Of a stretch of DNA of 64,000 nucleotides, positions 17,024-26,608 are shown piece by piece. The notes below the pieces were generated by a model. The model saw nothing but the letters and a program-made list of their open reading frames with translations. It made no database searches and was not told where the DNA came from. Made by a program: the position numbers and the translations under genes. Position 1 is the stretch's first letter. Each line of letters starts with the position of its first letter. Location: the NCBI GenBank assembly GCA_934167965.1, contig CAKPMJ010000006.1, positions 26,103-90,102 on the forward strand, given 5' to 3'. Source of the stretch: an uncultured Clostridia bacterium (GTDB lineage: Bacteria > Bacillota > Clostridia > TANB77 > CAG-508).

Positions 17024-18166
17024 TTATCTATTTTTTTCTTTTTTTATTAATTTTTCAAACTTCTTCGCAGCATCAACATCATTTTTGTAATCAATATTTA
17101 CTTTATGTAATTTATTTATATCTTTTCCATACATAATTCCTATACCTTTTATATTTTCTTTATCAGAAGCACTATAAAATACATAATATATTCCATCTTT
17201 TTTTATCATCGAGCTTCTATACATACCTCTATTATCCCAATTTTTTGTTTTAGATGTTGGTTTAATTATCTCTGTACATTTTGACCATTTCTTGTTATCT
17301 TTACTTTCTGTATGATATAAACTAGCTACACCTCTCTTATCCCAATTTTTAAATGCCATTATTAACATTTCATAGCCTTTATCTGTTTTTACAACATCTA
17401 AATGCCAAGATTGTAGTTTTCTAGGATAATACAAGTTTAATTCTTTAATATCTTTCCATTGTTCATTATCTTTTGCTTCTGCATATCTTACTGTATAATC
17501 ATGGTCAACATACCAAATTTTATAAATACCATCTTCATAAATTATAGCTGGACTTATGTAATCTTTTTTATGTCTATCATTTGATATTGTAATTGCTTCT
17601 TTATCTGACCAATTTACCCCATCAGTTGTATATCTTCTATAAATTGTAACTCTATTTATTTCATCATCTACCATTCTCCAGTAGCATTCCAATCTATTAA
17701 GGTCTGTATTCATTGTTAAATGAGAATCGGAATTATATTTTCTACTATCATTTCCTTCTATGTCATCCAAAGGATTTTCTAATCCATCTGGCGTTACCCA
17801 ATTTACTAAATCATTACTAGCTACAATATGTGGGTTTTCCTTTTGTTCATCACTATCTGGATAAGGTGTATATGACATCCAATAATAATATCCATTCCAT
17901 TGATTATCAAAAGATAATATCTTTGGGTGATATGCTTCTGTGTCTCCATACACACTTTCTAAATTTAGTTTATATTTTGAATTATATGTACTTTCTAACT
18001 TTTGTTGTTTAGAATAATTATTTATACTCTTTCTAACCTTTGGAATATTTAATATAGCACCAATTACTAATATAATACTTAATACTATAATTATTATATT
18101 TTTTATATTATTCTTTTTCTTCAAATTGTTTATTTGATTGTCAATCTCCTCTACTTTTTCCTTCAT
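17024..18166 (-). CDS. Membrane-anchored beta-propeller protein (glycoside hydrolase-like)
   Basis: Function not certain. Residues 1-60 give a charged coiled stretch and one transmembrane helix (about 23-42), so the rest is probably outside the cell. The body (about 70-360) has repeated sheets typical of five-bladed propellers of the GH32/43/62/68 and sialidase type, for example NPHIVASNDLVNWV, GIYKIWYVDHDYTVRYAEA, YEMLIMAFKNWD and GIYYVFYSASD. These short W- and Y-rich motifs recur in each blade. I cannot assign catalytic acids with confidence. It lies 2 nt after the acyltransferase-3 gene and before the transglutaminase-like gene. A role in binding or trimming a surface glycan is an inference. 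Confidence 0.65.
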   Translation of the reverse strand: MKEKVEEIDNQINNLKKKNNIKNIIIIVLSIILVIGAILNIPKVRKSINNYSKQQKLESTYNSKYKLNLESVYGDTEAYHPKILSFDNQWNGYYYWMSYTPYPDSDEQKENPHIVASNDLVNWVTPDGLENPLDDIEGNDSRKYNSDSHLTMNTDLNRLECYWRMVDDEINRVTIYRRYTTDGVNWSDKEAITISNDRHKKDYISPAIIYEDGIYKIWYVDHDYTVRYAEAKDNEQWKDIKELNLYYPRKLQSWHLDVVKTDKGYEMLIMAFKNWDKRGVASLYHTESKDNKKWSKCTEIIKPTSKTKNWDNRGMYRSSMIKKDGIYYVFYSASDKENIKGIGIMYGKDINKLHKVNIDYKNDVDAAKKFEKLIKKEKNR

Positions 18167-18168
18167 TA

Positions 18169-19281
18169 CTATCCCTCTTTCTCTATCAATTTATTTTTCA
18201 AACTGGTAAGCTTTTTTATTGGAATTTCAAATATAAATGCCGCTATGTAACATATTAGCAATCCCCATATCAATACTAAAAATGCATTTCCTGGCATATA
18301 CAATATTGGCATAAATATTTCCTGACAACAATTAAAAAATATACAATGTAAAAACCACATCAGCAAAGAATACTTACCAATACTTTCAAAAACTACCAAA
18401 ACTTTTTTACAAATATATCTACTAATATTAACAATTGCATATATAAAAATTGGAGTATATAACATATCTAAATTAAAATAAAATGCATATGTTTTATTAA
18501 TAAAATCTATACTTCCTATTGATAATGTTGGAAAATAATATTTTCCCATAAATGACCCAGCAGCTAGTATAAAAAGAACTAATATATATACTATATTTAT
18601 TTTTATGTTCTTTTTTAAGAAATCGTCTATCTTATAAAATAATTCATACCTTGAAGATATATATCCTATAATTACACTTGGAAAAAATCTTATAAAATTA
18701 TTTACTATGTCTAGAATTATTTCATTTTTTATAAATATTCCTTTTAAAGCTGTACCAATTATTATTGGTAATATTATACCATATAAAACTGCATATTTTA
18801 CACCCTTATTTAATTTTTTTTCAACCAACGGCAAAATTAACATTGTAATAATATAAAATATTACATACCAGCAAAACCTCATAATAGGACGTTTCAATGC
18901 AAATAATTCTAGCAAAAAGTCTTTTATGTTGAACACATAACATTTTGTTGATATTGCTATTATTAAAAATACTATATAAATTAAAACATATGGTATAAAT
19001 ATATCTAATATCTTTTTTAAAGAATATTTCATATCTTTCTTTTTAGTATAATAGTATGTATATCCAGTTAAAAATGCAAATAAAGAAACACTATTAAATG
19101 GATGTTTGAAAATTTCGGCTAAATTTACAAGTGACGGATATCTTATTCCTTCTATATACCAAGATGGATATGCAAAAAAATGATGTATAAACATAAAAAT
19201 TAAAGCAATACCTTTTATGAAAGCTGTATCATTGTACGTAAGATAATTTTTCTTTTCTAACAAGTTCATCTTTTCCTCCAA
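18169..19281 (-). CDS. Acyltransferase-3 family membrane protein
   Basis: Integral membrane O-acyltransferase of the OafA/WecH/ICA-C type, which transfers acetyl or other acyl groups to extracytoplasmic sugars or polymers. Ten or so transmembrane segments are visible across 370 residues. The N-terminus has the family hallmark FIKGIALIFMFIHHFFAYPSW, with the paired histidines thought to be catalytic. It is 3 nt from the SGNH gene upstream and 2 nt from the propeller gene downstream, so it is one of a translationally coupled set. Confidence 0.85.
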   Translation of the reverse strand: MEEKMNLLEKKNYLTYNDTAFIKGIALIFMFIHHFFAYPSWYIEGIRYPSLVNLAEIFKHPFNSVSLFAFLTGYTYYYTKKKDMKYSLKKILDIFIPYVLIYIVFLIIAISTKCYVFNIKDFLLELFALKRPIMRFCWYVIFYIITMLILPLVEKKLNKGVKYAVLYGIILPIIIGTALKGIFIKNEIILDIVNNFIRFFPSVIIGYISSRYELFYKIDDFLKKNIKINIVYILVLFILAAGSFMGKYYFPTLSIGSIDFINKTYAFYFNLDMLYTPIFIYAIVNISRYICKKVLVVFESIGKYSLLMWFLHCIFFNCCQEIFMPILYMPGNAFLVLIWGLLICYIAAFIFEIPIKKLTSLKNKLIEKEG

Positions 19282-19284
19282 AAA

Positions 19285-20346
19285 CTATTTAATATTTTTT
19301 TTCAAATTATTTTTATCATTATTATACCTAATTGAATCTTCGTTCCAATATGAATATTTAGAATCTCCTTTTTTATTAGGAATATTATATTTTTCTTGTA
19401 TATAATTTCCTAAATATGTACTTACGCTTTCAGCTCCATAAACATTTAAATGATCTCCGCCATCACAAGTAGCTGTTTCCCAATCAAATCCAAATTCCAT
19501 AAAATTCAAATTCATATCAACAAAATCCAAATCATGACCTTGTGCAAAATCTTTTATCTTATCACTTAAATCTTTTGTCCATGAATCTGCAGATGGAATT
19601 TCCATAAGTAACAATTGTATATTTTTTTCTTTGCAAAGATTTATTATTTTTTCTAAATATTGATTACATCTTTCTCCTATTTTTTCATTTTCAAAGTCTC
19701 TTCTCTCCATATACTTATTTCCTCCAGTATATGGTTTTATATCGCTAACCATATCTAATCCCTTATACGCAAATCTTTCTTTTTTTAAAACTTCTGTAAA
19801 ATCCTCTGCTGTTAATTCATCCCATCTTGAATGATATCTTGCAATAGGAAAAATATAACTTAATTTTTGCTCATTGCTAATATTAAATATTGGGTCTTGT
19901 ATAGCTTTTATTTTAGTTGTTCCCAATTTCATATTATCAAATGCTTTTCTATAGTTTGCCTCACTTGCATCACTTTCATTAAATGTAAAATCCATATTCA
20001 ACACGATTAATTTAGGATTTTGATATTTTAGGCTTTCTTCTAATAGATAATACGCTGTCCACATTCTTGAACCAGCTGTAGAAAATACATAACTAGTAAA
20101 TCCATATTCATCCCACATTTTTATTGGTGAAATTCCTCTATAAACATCACTATTTCCCATAAATAATACATCTAAAGAATCTTTGGGTTCTTCATAGAAA
20201 CCTTTCACAACATATGTCATTCTACTATCTTTTGGCACTATCCACTTTGGTATTAATATTTGCGTAGCAATATGTAATAAAATCATACCTATAAATATAA
20301 AACATATTGTTCCAATAATTACTTTTTTGCTTATTTTTCCTTTCAT
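19285..20346 (-). CDS. SGNH-fold membrane protein (DltD/AlgJ-like), MBOAT partner
   Basis: Membrane-anchored SGNH hydrolase-like protein, probable partner of the MBOAT enzyme in acyl transfer. One N-terminal transmembrane helix (about 9-31) is followed by an extracytoplasmic domain. The block I serine is in FMGNSDVYRG, and the distal Asp/His pair is in DGGDHLNVYGAE near residue 300. In DltD and AlgJ/AlgX proteins the same residues receive and pass on the acyl group. It sits 11 nt after the MBOAT gene. The exact acyl group and acceptor cannot be told from sequence. Confidence 0.8.
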   Translation of the reverse strand: MKGKISKKVIIGTICFIFIGMILLHIATQILIPKWIVPKDSRMTYVVKGFYEEPKDSLDVLFMGNSDVYRGISPIKMWDEYGFTSYVFSTAGSRMWTAYYLLEESLKYQNPKLIVLNMDFTFNESDASEANYRKAFDNMKLGTTKIKAIQDPIFNISNEQKLSYIFPIARYHSRWDELTAEDFTEVLKKERFAYKGLDMVSDIKPYTGGNKYMERRDFENEKIGERCNQYLEKIINLCKEKNIQLLLMEIPSADSWTKDLSDKIKDFAQGHDLDFVDMNLNFMEFGFDWETATCDGGDHLNVYGAESVSTYLGNYIQEKYNIPNKKGDSKYSYWNEDSIRYNNDKNNLKKNIK

Positions 20347-20357
20347 TTTTCACTCTC

Positions 20358-21944
20358 CTAAAATTGACCATATATAAAACTACTTGCAGAATATCCTTCG
20401 CCATAAATTCCAAAAATAATTATTGCAAAGATTATTCCATAATAAAGTATCCATCTGAATAATAAATCTTGCTTTGATATTTTGTCTCTTATTTTATATC
20501 CCTTCTCTTGTAATATGCTTACTATAAACATAATAATGACACTTATTATTATCACCACAAAATCCTGCGACTTTAACCCTATTTTAAAGAGACTTCCATT
20601 AAATAATTTATCTATACTTTCAAATGTAAATATAGATTTAAACATTGTCCAAGCAACTTTTAATCTGTTAGCTCTAAATATTAACATACCTATAAAAACA
20701 AGTAGATTTGTTCTGATTATTTGCCATAATCTATATCCCAATGACTTTACGTTGATTTTTAACCATTTAATGATTTTTATACATAATGGTTCAAAAATTA
20801 TACCTAATACTGTTAAGATATAATAATATAATCCATAAAATATATACTTCCAGCTAGCGCCATGCCAAATTCCATTTGTGAACCAGACAAAAAACAATGC
20901 AAAGATTGCCGGTATTGTTTTAGCCATATTCCCTTTAAATATCTTTTTTGTTATATTTGATAACTTTATAGAAACATTTGAAAATGATATCGGATAAAAT
21001 ACATATTCTCTTAACCATGCTCCTAATGTTATATGCCATCTTCTCCAAAACTCTTGTATAGACTTTGAGAAAAATGGTCTTTTGAAATTTTCCGCTAAAT
21101 TAACACCGAATAATTGTGCCGTTCCTCTAACTATGTCTATACATCCAGAAAAATCGGCATAAATTTGTAATGTATATAACATAACTGCCATAAAGACTAC
21201 AATGCCTTCATAGTTCTTATAGTTTCCAAATACTTCGTTTACATATAATGCTGCTCTATCAGCAATTACCATCTTTTTGAAAAATCCCCAAAGCATTAAT
21301 TGTATTCCATATTGTATATTTTTATAGTTGAATTTATGTCCTTCATATAACTGCGGAGATAACTCACCAAATCTACCAATTGGTCCTTCTAGCATTTGTG
21401 GAAAGAAACTAAGGAACAAAGCAACTTTTCCTAAATTTTTCTCAGCACTCACTTTTTCTCTATATACATCTACCACATAGCTTATTGCTTGTAAAGTATA
21501 GTAAGAAATCCCTAAAGGTAAAATAATCTTTCTTAACGGCAATTTTACATTTATATTTATTAATTCAAACACTTTATTAAAATTATTGCTAATAAAATTA
21601 CCATACTTTAAGAATATCAATATTCCGCAATTAATCAACACCATAAAAAACAAGACTAATTTTTTATTTTTGGCACATTTTGCTTTTATCTCTTTTTTTA
21701 CACTTTTTTCCTGTCCTTTACATTTTTCTTTAGTATTTTTTTCTATCTTCTCCAATAACAGAGCTGTTGCATAAATAGTTATTGTTGAAATAATTAAAAA
21801 AATAGTTAATTTTCCACTTGATATAAAATAATATACATAACTTGCTATTAATAAAACGCACCATCTATATTTTTTACACATACTGTAATAAGCTATTAAT
21901 ACTATTGCTATAAATAATATAAATTTCAATGATGTTATTGTCAT
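20358..21944 (-). CDS. MBOAT-family O-acyltransferase (AlgI/DltB-like)
   Basis: Polytopic membrane enzyme that carries acyl groups across or at the membrane for polymer O-acylation. The 528 residues carry about a dozen hydrophobic segments. Hallmarks are SFFPQMLEGPIGRFGEL, the IQEFWRRWHITLGAWLREY segment, and the catalytic histidine in GIWHGASWKY near residue 358. It is the first gene of a five-gene operon, with ATTTAGGGGAG before the ATG. An insertion of Lys/Glu-rich residues (about 66-95) sits in a cytoplasmic loop. It resembles AlgI more than DltB in length, and dltA/dltC are absent, so acetylation is likelier than D-alanylation. That is an inference. Confidence 0.88.
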   Translation of the reverse strand: MTITSLKFILFIAIVLIAYYSMCKKYRWCVLLIASYVYYFISSGKLTIFLIISTITIYATALLLEKIEKNTKEKCKGQEKSVKKEIKAKCAKNKKLVLFFMVLINCGILIFLKYGNFISNNFNKVFELININVKLPLRKIILPLGISYYTLQAISYVVDVYREKVSAEKNLGKVALFLSFFPQMLEGPIGRFGELSPQLYEGHKFNYKNIQYGIQLMLWGFFKKMVIADRAALYVNEVFGNYKNYEGIVVFMAVMLYTLQIYADFSGCIDIVRGTAQLFGVNLAENFKRPFFSKSIQEFWRRWHITLGAWLREYVFYPISFSNVSIKLSNITKKIFKGNMAKTIPAIFALFFVWFTNGIWHGASWKYIFYGLYYYILTVLGIIFEPLCIKIIKWLKINVKSLGYRLWQIIRTNLLVFIGMLIFRANRLKVAWTMFKSIFTFESIDKLFNGSLFKIGLKSQDFVVIIISVIIMFIVSILQEKGYKIRDKISKQDLLFRWILYYGIIFAIIIFGIYGEGYSASSFIYGQF

Positions 21945-21991
21945 TTTTATCTCCCCTAAATATTTTGATTATTTTTTCATTTACTTTTTCA

Positions 21992-22028
21992 TAAAAAAAT
22001 GCCCCTAATGTAATTAAAAGGGGGCATT
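21992..22028 (-). terminator. Terminator of the 112-aa membrane protein gene
   Basis: The minus-strand stem AATGCCCC / GGGGCATT with a 14-nt loop is followed by TTTTTTATG. It lies 17 nt after the stop and separates that gene from the acylation operon. Confidence 0.85.
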
Positions 22029-22044
22029 AAAAATTTTCTTTTTA

Positions 22045-22383
22045 TTAAACTTCTCTCCAGAACCAATCTAAACTGTTATCAATACTTTTCTTATTATTAG
22101 CTTTTGCTTCTAAGTCATCAACCCATAAGTATGAGAAGAATGTTACTAATATAAATAAGAAGTCTAGTGCTATACATTTATATAATGTTCCAGCTAGATA
22201 AGCAAAATCAGCTGATAAAGTTGATACTTGCACTACATGTATAACTAATAATACTAAAAATGCAAATAGTGGTATAGCTACCGCAATACTTTTCTTTATC
22301 TCTTGTCCTAAAAATATTAATAATACTACTGCTGTTAGTATTAAAAATAATGTTAATGGACTAGCTATGTCTAATATAAACAT
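22045..22383 (-). CDS. Small polytopic membrane protein, 112 aa, unknown
   Basis: I do not recognise the family. Three or four transmembrane helices are visible (about 7-25, 32-53, 61-90), with a short charged C-terminal tail (VDDLEAKANNKKS) and a Trp-rich end. It is a monocistronic gene with its own promoter (22429-22457), an AGGAGG ribosome-binding site and a terminator (21992-22028). It lies between the acylation operon and the teichoic acid operon. Whether it belongs functionally to either is unknown. Confidence 0.75.
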   Translation of the reverse strand: MFILDIASPLTLFLILTAVVLLIFLGQEIKKSIAVAIPLFAFLVLLVIHVVQVSTLSADFAYLAGTLYKCIALDFLFILVTFFSYLWVDDLEAKANNKKSIDNSLDWFWREV

Positions 22384-22428
22384 ATTTTTTTCCTCCTATC
22401 TTTTGTTAATATCTTTTTTTCTTTTATT

Positions 22429-22457
22429 ATGATAACATTATTCGTATTTTTTTTCAA
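22429..22457 (-). promoter_or_regulatory. Promoter of the 112-aa membrane protein gene
   Basis: Minus-strand TTGAAA, 17-nt spacer, TATCAT, about 45 nt before the ATG and 44 nt downstream of the beta-helix gene stop. Confidence 0.7.
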
Positions 22458-22500
22458 TGCTTTTTATATTACATTTATATTACAGAAATATTACACAACC

Positions 22501-24330
22501 CTATTTCTTAGTATAAACTTCCTTTTTAGCTTTTTTATTTGACATCTTATTTTTTGTAATTTTTGGCTTTTTAGATTTTTCTATATAAATTCCATATTTA
22601 GTATGATTCTTTATAGTATTTTTCTTTATACTATTTACTGTTGAAGATTTTATAGAAATTCCTATTTGACCATTTTTATTCAAAGTATTTTTATATATAC
22701 TTGTTACCTTAGCTTTAGATTTAATCATAATTCCAGCTCTAGCATTTTTTTCTATTTTATTATTTTCAATTTTTGCTTTTGTAGATTTTTGATCAACATT
22801 TATACCATAGTTTTTATTTTTAGTTATTGTTGATTTTTTTATATTTAAGTCACCTTTTCCCATTACTGTAATCCCATACTTAGAATTACTTGTTAAAGCT
22901 ACATTTGAAATTTCAGCCTTTCCCCCATTAATACTTATTCCAGACTGTTTATTTCTACTTATTGTTGTTTTTCCTGTTACTTTAACCTTAGAATTTTTAT
23001 TTGCAGATATACCACACTTTGCATTTTTATTTATATTATTATTCTTTCCTTTTATCTCTAAATTTGTTTTTCCTGATAAAACAATTCCATGATTACTTTT
23101 ACTTTCTGAAATATCATTATTATTTAATAATGTAACTTTCGAATTATTTCTTTTGTCATTTCCAACTGAAACACTTATGTTAGCAGACTTATTCTTTTTT
23201 ATATTAGATACATCTATATTAGCTTTTGAATAATCCACTACAGATAATCCAAAGTTATTATTGTTACTTATATTATCTCTATAAAGTTTTAAATTAGATC
23301 CATCTGACAATAGTATTCCATTATACGAATTTTGGCATATATCATTTGTTGATAAATCCAATTTTGCATTTTTTCTAGCGCCTACACCATGTCTTTTATT
23401 ATATTCAATAACGTTTCCAGCAACTCTAACATCTCCGCCATCAAACACAGATATACCACATTCTTTATTTGATTCAATAAAATTTTCAGAAATAATAGCA
23501 GATGCTTTTTCTGATATTCCTATACCATGTCCTATAGCTCCAGAACTTGAATTTTTAGGTTTTTGACCATTATAAGAAATTTTATTTTTGCTTGCAAATA
23601 CTTTAGTAGTATTTTTAGTTGCTGAAATACCACTATAATTATTATATATAACATCACTACCATTACAATTTAATACTGAATCTGCTATACATATTCCATA
23701 TTCGCTATTATAAGATATAATTGAATTGTTTATATCTAAATTGGATTCTCCATATATAGCTAATCCACTTTTGTAATTCTTAGTAATTGTGGAATTTTTT
23801 ATACTAGCTTGTGAACTATTATTCACATATATGCCATTCTCTTTACATTCTTTAATATTAACATTTTGTATCAAAATATTTTTAGCATTATTAATCTCTA
23901 TTGCTCTTTTAGCTTTATTTTGTCCATACCATGTTCCACCATAAATAGTACATCCATTTATATTTTCTTCTTTCCTAGTTCTAATAATACTATCTGATGA
24001 ATCTTGTTTTATTATATTAGTATCATTTTCTAGTACCAAATATAAATTTGAATTCAGTACTAAGTTATTTGCATAATTTATATAATATGTACCAGAAGGT
24101 ACATATATCATTATGTACTCAGAAGATCCTTTTGTAATTTTTAATAATTTTTCTAATTCGTTTGTTATATTTGTGTTATTCTTGGCATTTAACTTATGTA
24201 TATTACTGCTATTGACTTTTTCTTTAAATAAATTATAATTTTCATTGCTAGCATATACTCTTTGGTTTATGCACATAATTCCTATAACAAACATTATTAT
24301 TATAGATACTCTAATAAAAATTTTCTTCAT
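22501..24330 (-). CDS. Secreted right-handed parallel beta-helix protein
   Basis: Probable exported surface or polysaccharide-active protein. A signal peptide (about 1-28, ending VYAS) is followed by a short linker and more than 500 residues of beta-helix coils. These repeat N-x-I/S-x-x-N-x-x-x-GI motifs such as NGIYVNNSSQASIKNSTI, YGICIADSVLNCNG and CGISVFDGGDVRVAGN, as in pectate-lyase and NosD-type folds. The C-terminus is strongly basic (KKSKKPKITKNK, KKAKKEVYTKK), which could bind an anionic wall polymer. No LPXTG is seen and no catalytic residues can be named. It is 22 nt after tagH and looks like the last gene of the polymer operon. I see no clear terminator hairpin after it. Confidence 0.8.
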   Translation of the reverse strand: MKKIFIRVSIIIMFVIGIMCINQRVYASNENYNLFKEKVNSSNIHKLNAKNNTNITNELEKLLKITKGSSEYIMIYVPSGTYYINYANNLVLNSNLYLVLENDTNIIKQDSSDSIIRTRKEENINGCTIYGGTWYGQNKAKRAIEINNAKNILIQNVNIKECKENGIYVNNSSQASIKNSTITKNYKSGLAIYGESNLDINNSIISYNSEYGICIADSVLNCNGSDVIYNNYSGISATKNTTKVFASKNKISYNGQKPKNSSSGAIGHGIGISEKASAIISENFIESNKECGISVFDGGDVRVAGNVIEYNKRHGVGARKNAKLDLSTNDICQNSYNGILLSDGSNLKLYRDNISNNNNFGLSVVDYSKANIDVSNIKKNKSANISVSVGNDKRNNSKVTLLNNNDISESKSNHGIVLSGKTNLEIKGKNNNINKNAKCGISANKNSKVKVTGKTTISRNKQSGISINGGKAEISNVALTSNSKYGITVMGKGDLNIKKSTITKNKNYGINVDQKSTKAKIENNKIEKNARAGIMIKSKAKVTSIYKNTLNKNGQIGISIKSSTVNSIKKNTIKNHTKYGIYIEKSKKPKITKNKMSNKKAKKEVYTKK

Positions 24331-24352
24331 TAATTACTCCCCCATTTCTGTT

Positions 24353-25084
24353 TTATCCTAAAATTTTATTGTATTCTTCTATTGCATCATCTATAGGTCC
24401 ATCAAAAATTGCTACACCTTTTTTCATAACAATTCCTCTTTTGCAGAAATCTTTAGCTACCATTGTAGAATGTGTAACAAATAATAATGTTACATCTTCT
24501 TTGCTGGTAATCTCATTTACTTTTTTTACACATTTTTTTCTAAAGTCTTCATCTCCAACACTTAGCGCTTCATCTATTATTAATATTTCAGGGTTTATAT
24601 TAGCATTTATCGAAAATCCAAGTCTTGCTTTCATACCACTTGAATATGTTCTTACAGGTTGATCTATATAGTCATCCAATTCTGCAAAATCTATTATTTT
24701 GGGCTCTAATTTTTTTATTTCTTTGTCTTTTAATCCTAATATTTGTCCTTTTAAATATATATTTTCCCTTCCTGTGAACTCTGGGTCAAATCCGGAAGTT
24801 AATTCAAGTAACGCACTAACTCTGCCATTTACTTCTATTTCACCTTCTGTTGGAAATGTAACTCCTGTTATTAATTTCAATATCGTAGATTTACCAGCAC
24901 CATTTTTTCCAAATAACGCTACACATTCCCCCTTTTTTATATCAAAAGATACATTATTTACTGCTCTTTTATCTTTATAGCTTATATTTTTAAAAAACAA
25001 ACCTAAAAACCTTTTTTTATCGTTTTTATATAATTTATATCTTTTGGTTACATTGTGAAATTTAATAACAACTTTATCTTCCAT
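24353..25084 (-). CDS. tagH: Teichoic acid/polysaccharide ABC exporter, ATP-binding subunit
   Basis: Cytoplasmic ATPase that powers export of a lipid-linked wall polymer with the TagG permease. Seen: Walker A GKNGAGKST, the Q-loop region, signature YSSGMKARLGFS, Walker B ILIIDEALSVGD and the FVTHS switch histidine. The family-specific VALFGKNGAGKSTILKLITG and LLELTSGFDPEFTGRENIYL are typical of TagH/RfbE. At 243 residues it lacks the long C-terminal extension of Bacillus TagH. Its start overlaps the end of the membrane GT gene by 11 nt. Its permease is the C-terminal part of the fused ORF two genes upstream. Confidence 0.93.
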   Translation of the reverse strand: MEDKVVIKFHNVTKRYKLYKNDKKRFLGLFFKNISYKDKRAVNNVSFDIKKGECVALFGKNGAGKSTILKLITGVTFPTEGEIEVNGRVSALLELTSGFDPEFTGRENIYLKGQILGLKDKEIKKLEPKIIDFAELDDYIDQPVRTYSSGMKARLGFSINANINPEILIIDEALSVGDEDFRKKCVKKVNEITSKEDVTLLFVTHSTMVAKDFCKRGIVMKKGVAIFDGPIDDAIEEYNKILG

Positions 25085-26594
25085 CTTTTTGCACCTTTCT
25101 ATTTTTTATTTTATCATCTATATATTTAGATAAGTCGATGTAGCCTTTTACACTATATGGTATTAATAACACAAAATAAGTTATAGTATATTGACATTTA
25201 GCTTCCCATATTAAGTGAAATAAAAATCCACCTATAAATATAATCGCAAATGTTAATTGTTTTATGTCATTTCTCTTAAATCTTATTATCATATATGCTG
25301 TTGCACCAAATAGTATAATTGTTTGAAGTATGTTCATATACTCAGCAATTATTGTGTTTACAATATTATTACCACATAAAACCTTTACCGGCAAGCTTCT
25401 ATCTTGTTTTCCTCTTTTTCCCCAATTATTCCAAAACGCTTGGAAAGTAGGATTATTCCATTGTGATACCGTTTTTTTATAGAAAAACTCTCCTGCATAT
25501 TGTGGATTGTTTTTAAATTTATCAACAGATTTATTAAGTTTTCTTTTTACAGCTTTTGATGATTTATCATAATCATAACTATTTTTCCTATAAACTCTTC
25601 TATTATATCCATTATACCATCCTGGAGCTCTTTTTCCATTTTCTAATCCCATCTCTACATAAGCAAGCATTGGAATTCCTTTAGATTCCTCAGTTTTTGT
25701 TATGCATCTTACAGCAAAAGGTATTGCTAATTTAACAATTATATATACTGCTACTAAAATTATAATAGGTATAATATTCTTCCATTTCTTATTTGAAATT
25801 ATATCTAATATTAAAATACATATTACTGCAATTAAAGTTATAAGATAATTCGATTTAGCTGAAATTGCTAATGCTATTGTAATTGCGGAAAATATAATAT
25901 ATTTCATGTTTCTATTTTCAATGTATTTTAATGCAAATAACACTCCTGCCATTGACAATGTTAATCCTATTATATTTCCATATATAAATGAAATATAAAA
26001 CCAAAGTGGTATGAACATAAATAAACCAACAATTGTCGTAACTGATGTTTTCTTTTCTTTAAATAATATCCTTGTTATTCTATATATACAATAAAATGCA
26101 CCTAACAGAGCTAATATATTTATAACTTGTAAAGCTAAATAGTTTTTACTTCCAAATATGAATCCTAAAATATATTCATATAATAGCAATCCTGATTGGT
26201 GAGGATTTGAATACATATACCTTCCTTTTTCAAATCCTCTAAAATTACCACTTCTCATCTGTTCAGCTATTTTATAGATATATTTTTGATCTGCTCTTGG
26301 ATATATATTAGCTGTAAATACCCATATAAGTGATATAGCAAACCATATTCCAATTAATATCCATAATGTTTTTTTACTTAGTTTTATTTTTTCTCTGTTT
26401 ATTAATATAAATATTCCAATTGTAATACTGATTGTAACAATATGAATAAATGGATTATCCCATAAATATTTTGTTGCTTCTCCACTCACTATTGTGCATG
26501 TTTTAAATATACTTTCAATTGTTAAAAAACATAATAGTAATATGAATATTATTTCTATTGCATATACAAGTACTTTTTCTATTTTTTTATTCAT
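25074..26594 (-). CDS. GT-C/GT39-like membrane glycosyltransferase
   Basis: Polytopic membrane protein with about eleven hydrophobic segments over 506 residues. The overall layout (N-terminal cytoplasmic tail, loop YPRADQKYIYKIAEQMRSG with an Asp after the first membrane helices, YMYSNPHQSGLLLYEYILGF, and many later helices) resembles the PMT/ArnT/RgtA group of enzymes that transfer sugars from polyprenyl-phosphate donors outside the membrane. It lies between the fused TagG and TagH, so it interrupts the usual tagG-tagH pair, and is 14 nt from the first and overlaps the second. A role in decorating the exported polymer is an inference. Confidence 0.75.
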   Translation of the reverse strand: MNKKIEKVLVYAIEIIFILLLCFLTIESIFKTCTIVSGEATKYLWDNPFIHIVTISITIGIFILINREKIKLSKKTLWILIGIWFAISLIWVFTANIYPRADQKYIYKIAEQMRSGNFRGFEKGRYMYSNPHQSGLLLYEYILGFIFGSKNYLALQVINILALLGAFYCIYRITRILFKEKKTSVTTIVGLFMFIPLWFYISFIYGNIIGLTLSMAGVLFALKYIENRNMKYIIFSAITIALAISAKSNYLITLIAVICILILDIISNKKWKNIIPIIILVAVYIIVKLAIPFAVRCITKTEESKGIPMLAYVEMGLENGKRAPGWYNGYNRRVYRKNSYDYDKSSKAVKRKLNKSVDKFKNNPQYAGEFFYKKTVSQWNNPTFQAFWNNWGKRGKQDRSLPVKVLCGNNIVNTIIAEYMNILQTIILFGATAYMIIRFKRNDIKQLTFAIIFIGGFLFHLIWEAKCQYTITYFVLLIPYSVKGYIDLSKYIDDKIKNRKVQKDGR

Positions 26595-26608
26595 TCTTTT
26601 ATTTCCTT

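Noticed and set aside
20225..20413. 62-aa minus-strand ORF
   Set aside because: Overlaps the starts of the SGNH and ends of the MBOAT genes in a different frame; shadow of those genes.
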